A stretch of DNA of 64,000 nt from Thioclava sp. JE_KL1 (lineage in GTDB: Bacteria; Pseudomonadota; Alphaproteobacteria; Rhodobacterales; Rhodobacteraceae). The stretch covers positions 62,001 to 126,000 of the forward strand of contig NZ_WBJS01000006.1 of the NCBI RefSeq assembly GCF_009296265.1. The letters run 5' to 3'. Positions 33,012 through 41,857 of the stretch are shown here, in pieces; the first letter of the stretch is position 1, and the number at the start of each line of letters is the position of its first letter. The notes beneath the pieces are model-generated. The model saw nothing but the letters and a program-made list of their open reading frames with translations. It made no database searches and was not told where the DNA came from. The position numbers and the translations under genes were made by a program.

Positions 33012-33176
33012 TCAGTTCGGCAAGGCTCCGCAGAACCCGCCGCTTGCGACCTGACCGGATCCGAAGGCAAAGGCCGGAGGGGCTTGGTAAGGATTGAGCG
33101 GCGCCCCGATCAGATCGGCGCCGATCAGAAGAAGCAGCCCCGCGAGGGCGGTGAAGGCAGTCGCTTTCCGGGTCAT
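33012..33176 (-). CDS. Small exported or membrane peptide with a C-terminal Cys (54 residues)
   Basis: A 54-residue reading frame whose ATG overlaps the permease stop by four bases (ATGA), the mark of a translated gene. It starts MTRKATAFTALAGLLLLIGAD, a charged N-terminus plus a hydrophobic helix that could be a signal peptide or membrane anchor. It ends with a Gly/Ala-rich tail containing one cysteine (GSGQVASGGFCGALPN). I recognise no family. As the third gene after a periplasmic rhodanese and a thiosulfate-type permease, the cysteine could carry sulfur or the peptide could be a small permease subunit. Both ideas are inference. Confidence 0.65.
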   Translation of the reverse strand: MTRKATAFTALAGLLLLIGADLIGAPLNPYQAPPAFAFGSGQVASGGFCGALPN

Positions 33177-34306
33177 GCGCGTGCCTCCAGTCCAAGGCGG
33201 GGCCGTAGCCAGATGCCCAGATAGGCGCCCGCGAAGGCGGCGGCGAACCAGACCCAGCCATGCAGGCTGCCCGTCGAGATGCCCGAGAAGAAGGCGCCGA
33301 CGTTGCAGCCGAAGGCCAGTCGCGAGGAATAGCCCAGCAGGAAGCCTGCGATGATTGTCGCGGCCCAGGCGCGGGCCGGATAGCTCGGCAATTTCTGCGA
33401 CAGGCCGCCCTGACGCCATGCGGCGACGCCGAACGCGCCCGCGATCAGGCCGATATCGGTGAGCGAGGTGTAGTCGGTCAGCAGGCTCTCCTTCACGCGG
33501 GTGATCGAGCCGGGGGCCGCGTAGAAGGCCGATTGCGTCAGGTCGAAGCCCATTCCGTTCACGCCCTTGGCGACCCAGAGGCCCAGCCCGTAGACCACGC
33601 CCCAAGGCTGCCCCGCGACCAGTAGGTTCGCGATGGCGAGGGCTGCGAGGACGAGGGCCGCAATGACGTAGCGCCGCGGCAGGCTCCGCGATCCGCGCTT
33701 GCCGAGGAAGAAAACGGTGGCTGCGACCAGTGCCAGCAGGACCAGCGTCACGGCAAGTCCGCTCGTGCCGCGCAGGGTCAGGATCGGCAGCGCGCCGAGA
33801 TTGGTCCACCAGATCAGCCCATAGGCGCCGAAGAAGCTGCCGATTGCGAAGAACGGGAGCGCGAGCAGCCCGATCGGGTTGCCCGAGCCTGCGTTCACAA
33901 GCGTGCCCGAGCCGCAGCCCATCACCACCTGCATCGCCGCGCCGAAGACGAACGCGCCGCCGACCATGGCAAAGCCGATCGGGGCCTGCGCGCCGGTGAG
34001 CTCGCCCGGATGGCTCGAGATCGCCGGGATCGCGACGATGGACACCAGTGCGATGGCCAGAAGCTGCGCGAGAATGCCCGCAGGCTCACGCCGCACGATC
34101 ATCGCGCGCCACGGGCCCGCAAAGCCGAAGCGCAGCCCTTCCAGCGCGATGCCGAAGCCCAGCCCGATCGCCAGCATGAAGCCGTAGCGCGCGCCGCCGA
34201 ACAGCGCGAGAGCTGCGACTGCTGCAAGGGCCGCGAGGATCAAAGCACTGCGCCGGGCGATTCCGCCCGACGCTGCCTGCCGTTCAAGAATGGCAGTATT
34301 CATCAT
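33173..34306 (-). CDS. YeeE/YedE-family (TsuA-like) thiosulfate permease
   Basis: Polytopic inner-membrane protein (377 residues) of the YeeE family, whose characterised member TsuA imports thiosulfate through conserved cysteines. The family cysteine motifs are present: Cys131 in VVMGCGSGTLVNAGSG and a second in LAFGCNVGAFFSGISTGSLHGW near residue 335. The first start codon overlaps the rhodanese stop by one base (TGATG), and the next ATG is three bases on and sits better from a GGAGG site. Coupling to a periplasmic rhodanese fits delivery or use of thiosulfate or sulfane sulfur. The small Cys-containing gene follows. Confidence 0.88.
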   Translation of the reverse strand: MMNTAILERQAASGGIARRSALILAALAAVAALALFGGARYGFMLAIGLGFGIALEGLRFGFAGPWRAMIVRREPAGILAQLLAIALVSIVAIPAISSHPGELTGAQAPIGFAMVGGAFVFGAAMQVVMGCGSGTLVNAGSGNPIGLLALPFFAIGSFFGAYGLIWWTNLGALPILTLRGTSGLAVTLVLLALVAATVFFLGKRGSRSLPRRYVIAALVLAALAIANLLVAGQPWGVVYGLGLWVAKGVNGMGFDLTQSAFYAAPGSITRVKESLLTDYTSLTDIGLIAGAFGVAAWRQGGLSQKLPSYPARAWAATIIAGFLLGYSSRLAFGCNVGAFFSGISTGSLHGWVWFAAAFAGAYLGIWLRPRLGLEARA

Positions 34307-35247
34307 CAGCCTCCGGTGAGCTGGTTCAGCAGGTTGCGCAACAGGCCGGGCGTGTTCGCCATCTCACCGTCGGTCTGGGAGTATTCCACCATCGACCCGG
34401 GATAGAGCTTCACGTTCTCGATGCCTGCGAGTTCGGACATGGCGAACCAGTCGGTCGCGGCCCAGTGCCCGGTATTGCAGAAGGACACGACCTCTTCGCC
34501 GTCCTTGATGCCCAGCTGCTCTTTCAGAGCGGCCGCATCGGTTTTCGCGTCGATGACCGTCGCGCCCGAGCGGAAGAACTTGGTGTAGGGCAGGTTCTCC
34601 GCGCCGGGCAGGGTGCCGGGACGCGAAGCGGCGGAGTGCGCTTTCTTGCCCTCGAAGAAGGCGGGCGGACGCGCATCGACGAGCACAGCCTTGCCCTTGC
34701 CGTTGACGACATCGCTCACGGCGGGCGTCTCCGCCGTCCAGCGGTCATTCCACGTCAGATCGAGATCGGTGGGCATCAGGTTCTCGGTCACGTCCGACAT
34801 CGGCAGGCCCGCATTGGCCCAGGCGGTCGTGCCACCGTTCAGGATCGACAGATCGGTGAAGCCAGTGCTTTTCAGCGTCCAGTAGACGCGCGCGGCAGCG
34901 CCGAAGTCAGTATCGGTATCGCCCTGCGCGATGATCACGATGGGGCGGTCGGGCTCGAGCCCGATCTGCTCGAAGGACGCCTGCAGTTTCGCGATCGGCG
35001 GAACTTGGCCGGGATTGTTGTCCGGGCCACGGAACAGCGAATAGGGCGCATAGACGGCCCCATCGATATGGCCTTTTTCGTAGCTGCCGGTGCGAATGTC
35101 GAGCAGCACCGGATCGACGGTGTCGATCTCGGCGTTCAGCTCGCTCGGGGTGACGAGCGGGCCGAGATCGCTGGCCATCGCGGCACTGGCGGCGAAAAGA
35201 GCAGCGCCGGTTGCGACGGCTGCGGAAATACGTGCGAGACGGGTCAT
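34306..35247 (-). CDS. Periplasmic rhodanese-type sulfurtransferase
   Basis: Exported two-domain sulfurtransferase of 313 residues that would move sulfane sulfur from thiosulfate to an acceptor. A signal peptide (ISAAVATGAALFAASAAMAS) precedes an N-terminal rhodanese domain (LLDIRTGSYEKGHIDGAVYAPY) with no active-site Cys: the loop reads IIAQGDTDTD. The C-terminal domain carries the catalytic loop SFCNTGHWAATDWF. It is the first gene of a three-gene operon with the TsuA-like permease and a small Cys peptide. The periplasmic location distinguishes it from cytosolic SseA or GlpE. Confidence 0.9.
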   Translation of the reverse strand: MTRLARISAAVATGAALFAASAAMASDLGPLVTPSELNAEIDTVDPVLLDIRTGSYEKGHIDGAVYAPYSLFRGPDNNPGQVPPIAKLQASFEQIGLEPDRPIVIIAQGDTDTDFGAAARVYWTLKSTGFTDLSILNGGTTAWANAGLPMSDVTENLMPTDLDLTWNDRWTAETPAVSDVVNGKGKAVLVDARPPAFFEGKKAHSAASRPGTLPGAENLPYTKFFRSGATVIDAKTDAAALKEQLGIKDGEEVVSFCNTGHWAATDWFAMSELAGIENVKLYPGSMVEYSQTDGEMANTPGLLRNLLNQLTGG

Positions 35248-35596
35248 GGGTAACCTCGCTGGTTAGGGATTTTGTCCCAAATTGTTCAGGATTTTCGTGA
35301 TGGCAAGCTTATGCGGGTCGCTGTTCCTATTGCGCGGAAGGAAAATGTTCCGGTATCGGCGTGGTTCGCGAGATTTGCGTCCCGTTCCGGAGGGCAGGTT
35401 GGACGCGCGGTCTGTTGCGGTGCTGAAGGGCACAACCGCGTTTTTATTCGCAGCGGAACGGCTTTCGGCCCCGGTAGCCGGGTTTCAGCGGCGGACTGGC
35501 CCCCATGCCGAGAATCGTCTGCCGCGCCCCCGGGTTGGCAGTTCGCGCCCGATGTCGTTAAGGATTGGGCAAGATGCGCGTCTGGGGAGGATCAAC
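35248..35596. other. Divergent 349-bp spacer between sulfur operon and sugar operon
   Basis: The left end is AT-richer and holds an interrupted dyad, TT(A)GGGA-N5-TCCC(A)AA (35263-35281), 16 bp in front of the rhodanese gene, a possible operator. The right end carries the GGGAGG ribosome site of the FGGY kinase gene (starting GTG 35597). I see no convincing coding frame or RNA in the remainder. Confidence 0.45.
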
Positions 35597-37225
35597 GTGA
35601 GCAAGTTATTCGTCGGTGTCGATGTCGGAACCGGTTCGGCGCGCGCCGGGATTTTCGATCGGGAGGGCACGCTTCTCGGCGTCGGCAAGCACCCGTTGGA
35701 GATGTGGCAGGACGATCATGGCCATGTCGAGCAGTCGAGCGCCCAGATCTGGCAGGCGGTCTGCGATGCGGTGAAAGGGGCGTTGGCGGCCTCGGGGGCA
35801 GACCCGCGCGATGTCGCGGGGATCGGGTTCGACGCGACCTGTTCGCTCGCCGTGATCGGTCCGGAGGGCGGTTTGCCCGTGGGCGATCCTGATGCACCCG
35901 AGCGCGACGTCATCGTCTGGATGGATCACCGCGCCCGCGATCAGGCGGCGCGGATCAATGCGGGCGATCACGACGTGCTGCGCTATGTGGGCGGCCGGAT
36001 ATCGCCGGAGATGCAGACGCCGAAACTGATGTGGCTGCGCGAGGAGCGCCCCGAGATCTACGCGCAGGCCGTGCAGTTCTTCGACCTTGCCGATTTCCTG
36101 ACATGGAAGGCGAGCGGCGCGCTGGAGCGCTCCGCCTGCACGGTCACCTGCAAATGGACCTATCTCGCCCATGAGGGCCGCTGGGATCCGGACTATTTCC
36201 ACGCGATCGGCCTTGGCGATCTGGCCGAGGACGGTTTCGCGCGGATCGGCGCGCGCATCGTCGATCCGGGCACGCCGCTCGGGGCAGGGCTGACCGGGGA
36301 CGCCGCCGCGCAGATGGGCCTGACGCCCGGAACGCCGGTCGCCGCCGGTCTGATCGACGCCCATGCCGGTGGGATCGGCACCGTCGCGGCGCAGGGCGGG
36401 TCGGGCGATCCGGCGCAATGTCTGGGCTATGTGTTCGGCACTTCGTCCTGCACCATGACCTCGACGCGCGAGCCTGCCTTCGTGCCGGGCGTTTGGGGGC
36501 CGTATTTCTCGGCGATGCTCCCGGGGATGTGGCTCAATGAGGGTGGGCAGTCGGGCGCCGGGGCGGCGATCGCGCAGCTCGTGCAACTGCATCCGGCCGC
36601 TGTCGAGGCGCGTGACCGGGCAGAGGCCGCGGGCAAATCCGTGCCGGAATTCCTCGCCGATCTCGCGCTCGAGGCGGCGGGTTCGCCCTCGGAGGTGGCA
36701 ACACTTGCCGAGGCGCTGCACGTGGTGCCGGAATTCCTCGGCAACCGCGCGCCCTTTGCCGATCCGGACGCGCGCGCGGTGATCGTGGGGCAGGGGATGG
36801 AGACCGGGCTGGACACGCTCGTGGCGCTCTACGTTGCGGGGGTGTGCGGGCTGGCCTACGGGCTGCGCCAGATCATCGAGGTGCAGGCCGAACATGGCGC
36901 GCCGATCTCGGAGATTTCGATCTCGGGCGGGGCAGGGGCGCATCCCGTCACCCGCCAGATCATCGCGGATGCAACGGGGCGCGACGCCGTGGTCACGCGC
37001 TGCGAGGAACCGGTGCTGCTGGGGGCTGCGATGCTTGGCGCGGTCGCGGCGGAGGGGTTTGACGATCTGCAAGGCGCGATGGGCGCGATGTCGCAGGTCG
37101 CGTCCCGGTTTGCGCCCGCAGGCGGCGCGGTGGAGCGTTTGCACGCGGCGCGGTTCGAGGCGTTCCTGACGCTTCAATCGACAGCGCGATCCGTGCGCGA
37201 GAGCATGGCCAAGGCGGCCGAGTGA
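35597..37225 (+). CDS. FGGY-family carbohydrate kinase (ribulokinase-like)
   Basis: Cytosolic sugar kinase of 542 residues in the FGGY family, closest in style to D-ribulokinase/ribitol-kinase-type members. Evidence: the N-terminal phosphate motif FVGVDVGTGSARAGIFDREG, the conserved WMDHRARDQA (sugar-binding), DLADFLTWKASG, the second-domain AAGLIDAHAGGIG, FGTSSCTMT, and the FGGY-like ISISGGAGAHPVTRQIIAD. The GTG start at 35597 has GGGAGG six bases upstream. Upstream in-frame codons lack family similarity. It opens the sugar operon; 134 bp separate it from the DeoR regulator gene. The true substrate, a pentulose or pentitol, is not decided. Confidence 0.88.
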   Translation: MSKLFVGVDVGTGSARAGIFDREGTLLGVGKHPLEMWQDDHGHVEQSSAQIWQAVCDAVKGALAASGADPRDVAGIGFDATCSLAVIGPEGGLPVGDPDAPERDVIVWMDHRARDQAARINAGDHDVLRYVGGRISPEMQTPKLMWLREERPEIYAQAVQFFDLADFLTWKASGALERSACTVTCKWTYLAHEGRWDPDYFHAIGLGDLAEDGFARIGARIVDPGTPLGAGLTGDAAAQMGLTPGTPVAAGLIDAHAGGIGTVAAQGGSGDPAQCLGYVFGTSSCTMTSTREPAFVPGVWGPYFSAMLPGMWLNEGGQSGAGAAIAQLVQLHPAAVEARDRAEAAGKSVPEFLADLALEAAGSPSEVATLAEALHVVPEFLGNRAPFADPDARAVIVGQGMETGLDTLVALYVAGVCGLAYGLRQIIEVQAEHGAPISEISISGGAGAHPVTRQIIADATGRDAVVTRCEEPVLLGAAMLGAVAAEGFDDLQGAMGAMSQVASRFAPAGGAVERLHAARFEAFLTLQSTARSVRESMAKAAE

Positions 37226-37359
37226 CGGGGTTCGCTGACAAGGTGTGACGCTGCGGCGCAGTGCGGTTTGGAACGCAGTGCTTGCTTTCGCAGGTCCGGT
37301 TTCGGACACTCTGCGGATTATAGAATGCGTTTCGAAACCCAAATCTTGAAAGCCAAATC

Positions 37360-38094
37360 GTGACCAGACCCAGCCGCCAACAAGAGCGGATCGACCAGAT
37401 AACTGCCTTGCTCGATGTCTCGCCCGCCCTGCGTTTGCGCGACCTGTCCGAGCAGATGGGCGTGACCGAGATGACCCTGCGGCGCGATGCGGCGCAGCCC
37501 GAAGCGGGGTTTGCCTGCCGGGGCGGCTATATCGTCACCACACGTACGACCGAGCATTACGACTTCGACGCGCAGATGAACCGCGCGATCGACGCCAAGC
37601 GCGCGGCGGCGGGTCATGCGCTGGATCTGGTGCCTGAGGGCGCTGTCGTGTTCCTAGATACCGGCACCACGCTGCCCCATCTCGCGCGGCTTCTGGCGCA
37701 GGGCAAAGCGCGGCGAATCATCACCCATTGTCTGACCACGGCGGAGATCTTGCAGGGGCGCAGCAGCGTCCCGGTCGAGTTTCTGGGCGGTGAAATCAAG
37801 TCGAGTACGCGCTCCTGTCATGCCGGAAATCCGCACGACCGATTGGCGCCTTTGAACATTGATGTGGCGTTCCTGTCCGCGGGCGGGCTCGATTCCGACG
37901 GGGCGCTCAGCTGTTCGCACGACTATGAAGTCCCCTTGAAACGTGCGGCGATAGAGCTTTCAAAACAGTGTTTTGTTGTCATGGATGCCAGCAAGATTGG
38001 CCAGCGCAAGCCCGTCGTTTTCGCGTCTCTCGACGAGGTTTCCGGCGTCGTCACCGAGGCCGGACTTCTCGCTGCAGCGCAGCTTAAGATGTAG
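37360..38094 (+). CDS. DeoR-family transcriptional regulator
   Basis: Sugar-phosphate-responsive repressor of 244 residues. The N-terminal winged helix has RQQERIDQITALLDVSPALR, LRDLSEQMGVTEMTLRRD and the following RGGYIV. The C-terminal sensor domain has VVFLDTGTTLPHLARLLA, LGGEIKSSTRSC, and DVAFLSAGGLDSDGALSCSHDYE. Translation starts with GTG at 37360. It sits between the FGGY kinase and the ABC importer genes. A ten-bp palindrome GTTTCGAAAC at 37329-37338 just upstream and the 18-bp near-palindrome at 38132-38149 downstream are candidate operators. Confidence 0.9.
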   Translation: MTRPSRQQERIDQITALLDVSPALRLRDLSEQMGVTEMTLRRDAAQPEAGFACRGGYIVTTRTTEHYDFDAQMNRAIDAKRAAAGHALDLVPEGAVVFLDTGTTLPHLARLLAQGKARRIITHCLTTAEILQGRSSVPVEFLGGEIKSSTRSCHAGNPHDRLAPLNIDVAFLSAGGLDSDGALSCSHDYEVPLKRAAIELSKQCFVVMDASKIGQRKPVVFASLDEVSGVVTEAGLLAAAQLKM

Positions 38095-38131
38095 TTGACA
38101 CTTCCCTTCATCCCCTAGATGGTCCCGAGTT

Positions 38132-38149
38132 ATGTTGCGATCGTAACAT
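38132..38149. promoter_or_regulatory. Near-perfect 18-bp palindromic operator upstream of the sugar-binding protein gene
   Basis: ATGTTGCGATCGTAACAT reads the same on both strands except for one pair (G/T at symmetric positions). It lies 77 bp before the binding-protein start and 33 bp after a TTGACA hexamer at 38095. Central CGATCG with flanking GTT/AAC resembles LacI- or DeoR-type operators. The adjacent DeoR gene is the natural candidate binder. Confidence 0.65.
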
Positions 38150-38226
38150 TACTTGGAGGGCCGGTTTCGGCATGCGCCTTAACCGGGAAACGCGGACGAG
38201 GAGGTCCGCTTGAAGGGAGAATTATC

Positions 38227-39282
38227 ATGAAGCTCGGATTCATTCCGGCCGCTGCATTCGCGGTCGCCATGGCCACTCCGGCACTGGCGCAGCAGGTTGT
38301 CGACACGAGCAATGTCGACAAGGAAATGCTCAGCTCCGACAAGACCTATCACATCGCGACCGTTGTGAAGGTGGACGGCATCGCGTGGTTCGACCGGATG
38401 CGTGACGGCGTGAAGCAGTTCGGCGACGATACCGGCAGCGACACCTGGATGGTCGGCCCCTCGCAGGCGGATGCGGCAGCGCAGGTGCAGCTGATCGAGA
38501 ACCTGATCGCGCAGGGCGTGGACGCCATCGCCGTCGTGCCGTTCTCGGTGGAAGCGGTCGAGCCGGTGCTCAAGAAGGCCCGCGATCGCGGCATCGTCGT
38601 GGTCAGCCACGAAGCCTCGAACATCAAGAATGTCGATTACGACATCGAAGCCTTCGACAACAAAGCATATGGCGCGGAGCTGATGGATCACCTCGCCAAG
38701 CAGATGGGCGAGAAGGGCAAATACGTCGCCACCGTCGGCTCGCTGACCTCGAAGTCGCAAAACGAGTGGATCGACGGCGCAATCGAGCGTCAGAAGGAAG
38801 CCTATCCGGACATGTCGCTCGCGACCGATCGTCTCGAGACCTATGACGACGCCAACACCGACTACAACAAGCTGAAAGAGGCGCTGACCGCGCATCCCGA
38901 CATCTCCGGTGTCGTGGGTGGTCCGATGCCGACCTCGGCGGGCGCTGGTCGTCTGATCGCGGAAGGCGGTCTGCAGGGCAAGCTGCACTTCGCGGGCACC
39001 GGTCTTCCGTCGGTCGCGGGGCAGTACATCTCGCAGGGCGATATCAGCTACATCCAGTTCTGGGACCCGGCGGTTGCAGGCTACGCGATGAACATGATCG
39101 CACTGGCCGAGCTGAAAGCGCGTGATGCGGGCAAGGACCATGCCGACATCAAGGCGGGCACCAACCTCGGTCTCGAAGGCTATACCGATCTCAAGGAAGC
39201 CGATAGCGCGGACGCGAAAGTGCTCTACGGGGCCGGCTGGGTCGGCGTGACCAAGGACAACATGGATCAATACGACTTCTGA
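38227..39282 (+). CDS. Sugar ABC transporter substrate-binding protein
   Basis: Periplasmic binding protein of 351 residues in the Peripla_BP_4 group (relatives bind AI-2, rhamnose, ribose). It has a signal peptide (MKLGFIPAAAFAVAMATPAL then AQQ). The mature protein includes YHIATVVKVDGIAWFDRMRDG, QVQLIENLIAQGVDAIAVVP, GIVVVSHEASNIKNVDYDIE and GVVGGPMPTSAGAGRLIAEGG. The ATG at 38227 has GAAGGGAGA upstream. A longer start at 38119 would precede the operator and lacks a signal. Four genes of a complete importer follow or flank it. Confidence 0.9.
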   Translation: MKLGFIPAAAFAVAMATPALAQQVVDTSNVDKEMLSSDKTYHIATVVKVDGIAWFDRMRDGVKQFGDDTGSDTWMVGPSQADAAAQVQLIENLIAQGVDAIAVVPFSVEAVEPVLKKARDRGIVVVSHEASNIKNVDYDIEAFDNKAYGAELMDHLAKQMGEKGKYVATVGSLTSKSQNEWIDGAIERQKEAYPDMSLATDRLETYDDANTDYNKLKEALTAHPDISGVVGGPMPTSAGAGRLIAEGGLQGKLHFAGTGLPSVAGQYISQGDISYIQFWDPAVAGYAMNMIALAELKARDAGKDHADIKAGTNLGLEGYTDLKEADSADAKVLYGAGWVGVTKDNMDQYDF

Positions 39283-39302
39283 TCCCTGACGGTTCTCAAG
39301 CT

Positions 39303-39330
39303 CGGGTGGCGCGCGCGGTCGCGCCACCCG
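39303..39330 (+). promoter_or_regulatory. Intergenic stem-loop after the sugar-binding protein gene
   Basis: CGGGTGGCGCG pairs with CGCGCCACCCG (11 bp, six-base loop) in the 76-bp gap between the binding-protein and ATPase genes. The position matches the hairpin after the other binding-protein gene (13628-13657) and fits an mRNA-stabilising or partial-terminator role. Confidence 0.6.
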
Positions 39331-39358
39331 TTGCCGACCTGCCTGCGAGGAGACCCCC

Positions 39359-40873
39359 ATGGCCACCGCTCCCCTGATCGAGCTGCGCAACATCTCAAAG
39401 CGCTTCGGCGGCGTGCGCGCGCTCGATGACGTGTCGCTGACGCTCGACGCTGCCCGCATCCACTGCCTCGCCGGCGAAAACGGCTCGGGCAAATCCACTC
39501 TCATCAAGATCGTCTCGGGCGTCTATCAGCCCGACGAGGGCGAGATCCTGATCGACGGCAAACCGGTCGGCAAGCTCGACCCCGCGACCTCGATCGCCCA
39601 TGGCGTGCAGGTCATCTACCAGGATTTCTCGCTGTTCCCGACGCTGACCGTGGTCGAGAACCTCGCGCTCAATACTTTCCTGCGCGAAGGCAAGACCCGG
39701 ATCGACTGGACCCGGGCGCGCAAGATGGCGCGTGACGTGCTGGCGCGGCTCGATGTGACGCTCGATCTCGATGCGACCGTTGAGACGCTGCCCGCCGCAG
39801 GCCGCCAGATCGTGGCGATTGCGCGTGCGATGCTCGCCGACGCCCGGCTGATCATCATGGACGAACCCACGACGACGCTCACGGGGCGCGAAGTCGAGCG
39901 CCTCTTCCGCATCGTGCGGGATTTGCAGGCCGACGGCATCGCCACGCTGTTCGTCAGCCACAAGATGCGCGAGATGCTGGAAATCTCCGAGCGTCTCACC
40001 GTCTTCCGCAATGGCAAGAAGGTCACCGAGGGCCCGATCTCGGACTATGACGAACGCTCGATCACCCGGGCGATGACCGGGCGCGACCTGCATCAGGGGC
40101 ATTTCCAAGCCCCCGATGTCAGCGGGCGTGAACCGCGGCTGGAGCTGCGCAACGTGACCGTCGGCGACAAGGCGCAGGACATCAACCTGACGCTGATGCC
40201 GGGCGAGATCGTCGGCATGTCCGGCCTGATCGGCGCAGGCCGCAAGGCCATCGCGCAGGCGATCTTCGGTCTGCGCAGCGATATGTCCGGCGAGATGCTG
40301 GTCGACGGCAAACCCGTGATGCCGAAGAACGTCCCCGAAGCGATCGCGGCGGGCATCGCCTATGTGCCCGAGGATCGCCTGTCGGAGGGGCTCTTCCTGA
40401 CCCGCTCGATCCGCGACAACGCCATCGTCTCCTCGCTGAGCCGCTTCGCGCCGCATCTGTGGCTCGATGCCGAGAAGGCGGGGGAGGAGACCCACAAGAT
40501 GTTCGGCGAGATGGCGATTTCCGCGCCGGGGATCGACGTGCCGGTGGGCACGCTGTCGGGCGGGAACGCGCAGCGCGTGATGATCGGGCGCTGGCTGATG
40601 ACCGATGCGCGGGTGCTGATCCTGAACGGCCCGACCGTGGGCGTCGATGTCGGCTCGAAAGAGCAGATCCACGGCATCATTCAGGACCTGACCCGCAACA
40701 ACGATCTGGCGGTTCTGATGATCTCGGACGACTTGCCGGAGCTGGCCGCGAACTGCAACCGCGTGCTGTGCATGACCGAGGGCCGCATCACCGGAGAACT
40801 CGCGGGCGACGCGCTGACCGAAGAGGCGCTCGACGCGGCGCTGTCCAATGAAAAACAAGGAGAGCCCGCATGA
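39359..40873 (+). CDS. Sugar ABC transporter ATP-binding protein (double ATPase, RbsA type)
   Basis: Fused two-domain ATPase of 504 residues. Domain 1 has [20 protein letters not shown], a Walker B in [11 protein letters not shown] and a [10 protein letters not shown] signature helix. Domain 2 carries the degenerate motifs usual in this family: [17 protein letters not shown] in place of Walker [17 protein letters not shown], and a Walker B with asparagine, [15 protein letters not shown], instead of DEPT. The D-to-N and E-to-G changes are worth noting. Its stop overlaps the first permease gene by four bases. It energises the sugar importer. Confidence 0.93.
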   Translation: MATAPLIELRNISKRFGGVRALDDVSLTLDAARIHCLAGENGSGKSTLIKIVSGVYQPDEGEILIDGKPVGKLDPATSIAHGVQVIYQDFSLFPTLTVVENLALNTFLREGKTRIDWTRARKMARDVLARLDVTLDLDATVETLPAAGRQIVAIARAMLADARLIIMDEPTTTLTGREVERLFRIVRDLQADGIATLFVSHKMREMLEISERLTVFRNGKKVTEGPISDYDERSITRAMTGRDLHQGHFQAPDVSGREPRLELRNVTVGDKAQDINLTLMPGEIVGMSGLIGAGRKAIAQAIFGLRSDMSGEMLVDGKPVMPKNVPEAIAAGIAYVPEDRLSEGLFLTRSIRDNAIVSSLSRFAPHLWLDAEKAGEETHKMFGEMAISAPGIDVPVGTLSGGNAQRVMIGRWLMTDARVLILNGPTVGVDVGSKEQIHGIIQDLTRNNDLAVLMISDDLPELAANCNRVLCMTEGRITGELAGDALTEEALDAALSNEKQGEPA

Positions 40874-41847
40874 GATTCCTGCGCAGCTCCGACGCGATCA
40901 TTCTGGCGATCCTTGCGGTCGCGATGATCTTCATCGGGTTGGTGAACCCGGCCTTCTGGCAAATGTCCAACCTGTTCAGCCTGCTCAAGGAAAACGTCGT
41001 CATCGGCATCATGGCCTTGGGCGTGCTGCTGGTGATGATCTCGGGCGGGATCGACGTGTCTTTCACCGCCTTCGCGGTCGCGGGGATGTATCTCGTGGTC
41101 CGCTCGATGGTGGCGCTCGACTATAACGGGCTGGTGCTGCCCTTCGCCTCGGCGATCATAATCGGCGGGCTTCTGGGCCTGATGAATGCGGGCATCATCC
41201 ACAAGTTCAAGATGATCCCTCTGATCGTGACACTCGGCACCGCGTCCGTGGTGCGCGGGCTGGTCCTTGGCCTCGTCGGCACCTCGAACGTGAACATCAA
41301 CAAGATGCCCGAGGCATTGGTGAATTTCGGCAAGACCGATCTCTTCGTGCTCGAGCGTGCGAACGGCTCGACCTACGGGCTGACCGCGATGATCGTGATC
41401 TATCTGGGCCTCGCCGTCGCGCTGCATCTGGTGCTGAAGCACACGATGATCGGGCGGTCGGTCTATGCCTATGGCGCGGACCCGGAAGCGGCGAAACGCG
41501 TGGGCTTCTCGACCGGCAAGACGATGATCTTCGTCTATGTCACGGCAGGTGCTCTGGCGGGCTTTGCGGGGCTGTTGCACAGCTCGATGATCTGGCTCGC
41601 CAATCCGCGCGACTTCGTGGGGCTGGAGCTCGACGTGATCGCGGCTGTCGTGCTGGGCGGCGCGTCGATCTTCGGCGGGCGCGGCACGGTGCTGGGCACC
41701 GTGCTGGGCGTGTTCATCCTCGTGATGATCCAGAATTCGCTGATCCTGATGGGGATCGATACGACATGGCAGCGGGTCGTCGTGGGCGCGATGCTGGTTG
41801 CGGCTGTGACCGTGACGGCGCTGCGCGACCGCCGGGCTTTGGTGTGA
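40870..41847 (+). CDS. Sugar ABC transporter permease 1
   Basis: Inner-membrane permease of 325 residues in the RbsC/AraH family. About eight to ten hydrophobic helices are present, with [24 protein letters not shown] near the N-terminus and the C-terminal [20 protein letters not shown], which is the family signature. Its ATG overlaps the ATPase stop by four bases. It probably forms a heterodimer with the next permease. Confidence 0.92.
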   Translation: MRFLRSSDAIILAILAVAMIFIGLVNPAFWQMSNLFSLLKENVVIGIMALGVLLVMISGGIDVSFTAFAVAGMYLVVRSMVALDYNGLVLPFASAIIIGGLLGLMNAGIIHKFKMIPLIVTLGTASVVRGLVLGLVGTSNVNINKMPEALVNFGKTDLFVLERANGSTYGLTAMIVIYLGLAVALHLVLKHTMIGRSVYAYGADPEAAKRVGFSTGKTMIFVYVTAGALAGFAGLLHSSMIWLANPRDFVGLELDVIAAVVLGGASIFGGRGTVLGTVLGVFILVMIQNSLILMGIDTTWQRVVVGAMLVAAVTVTALRDRRALV

Positions 41848-41857
41848 GGCAGGGGAG

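Noticed and set aside
35282-35596. N-terminal extension of the FGGY kinase by about 105 residues
   Set aside because: The extension lacks family similarity, and a GGGAGG ribosome site precedes the GTG at 35597, where FGGY similarity begins.
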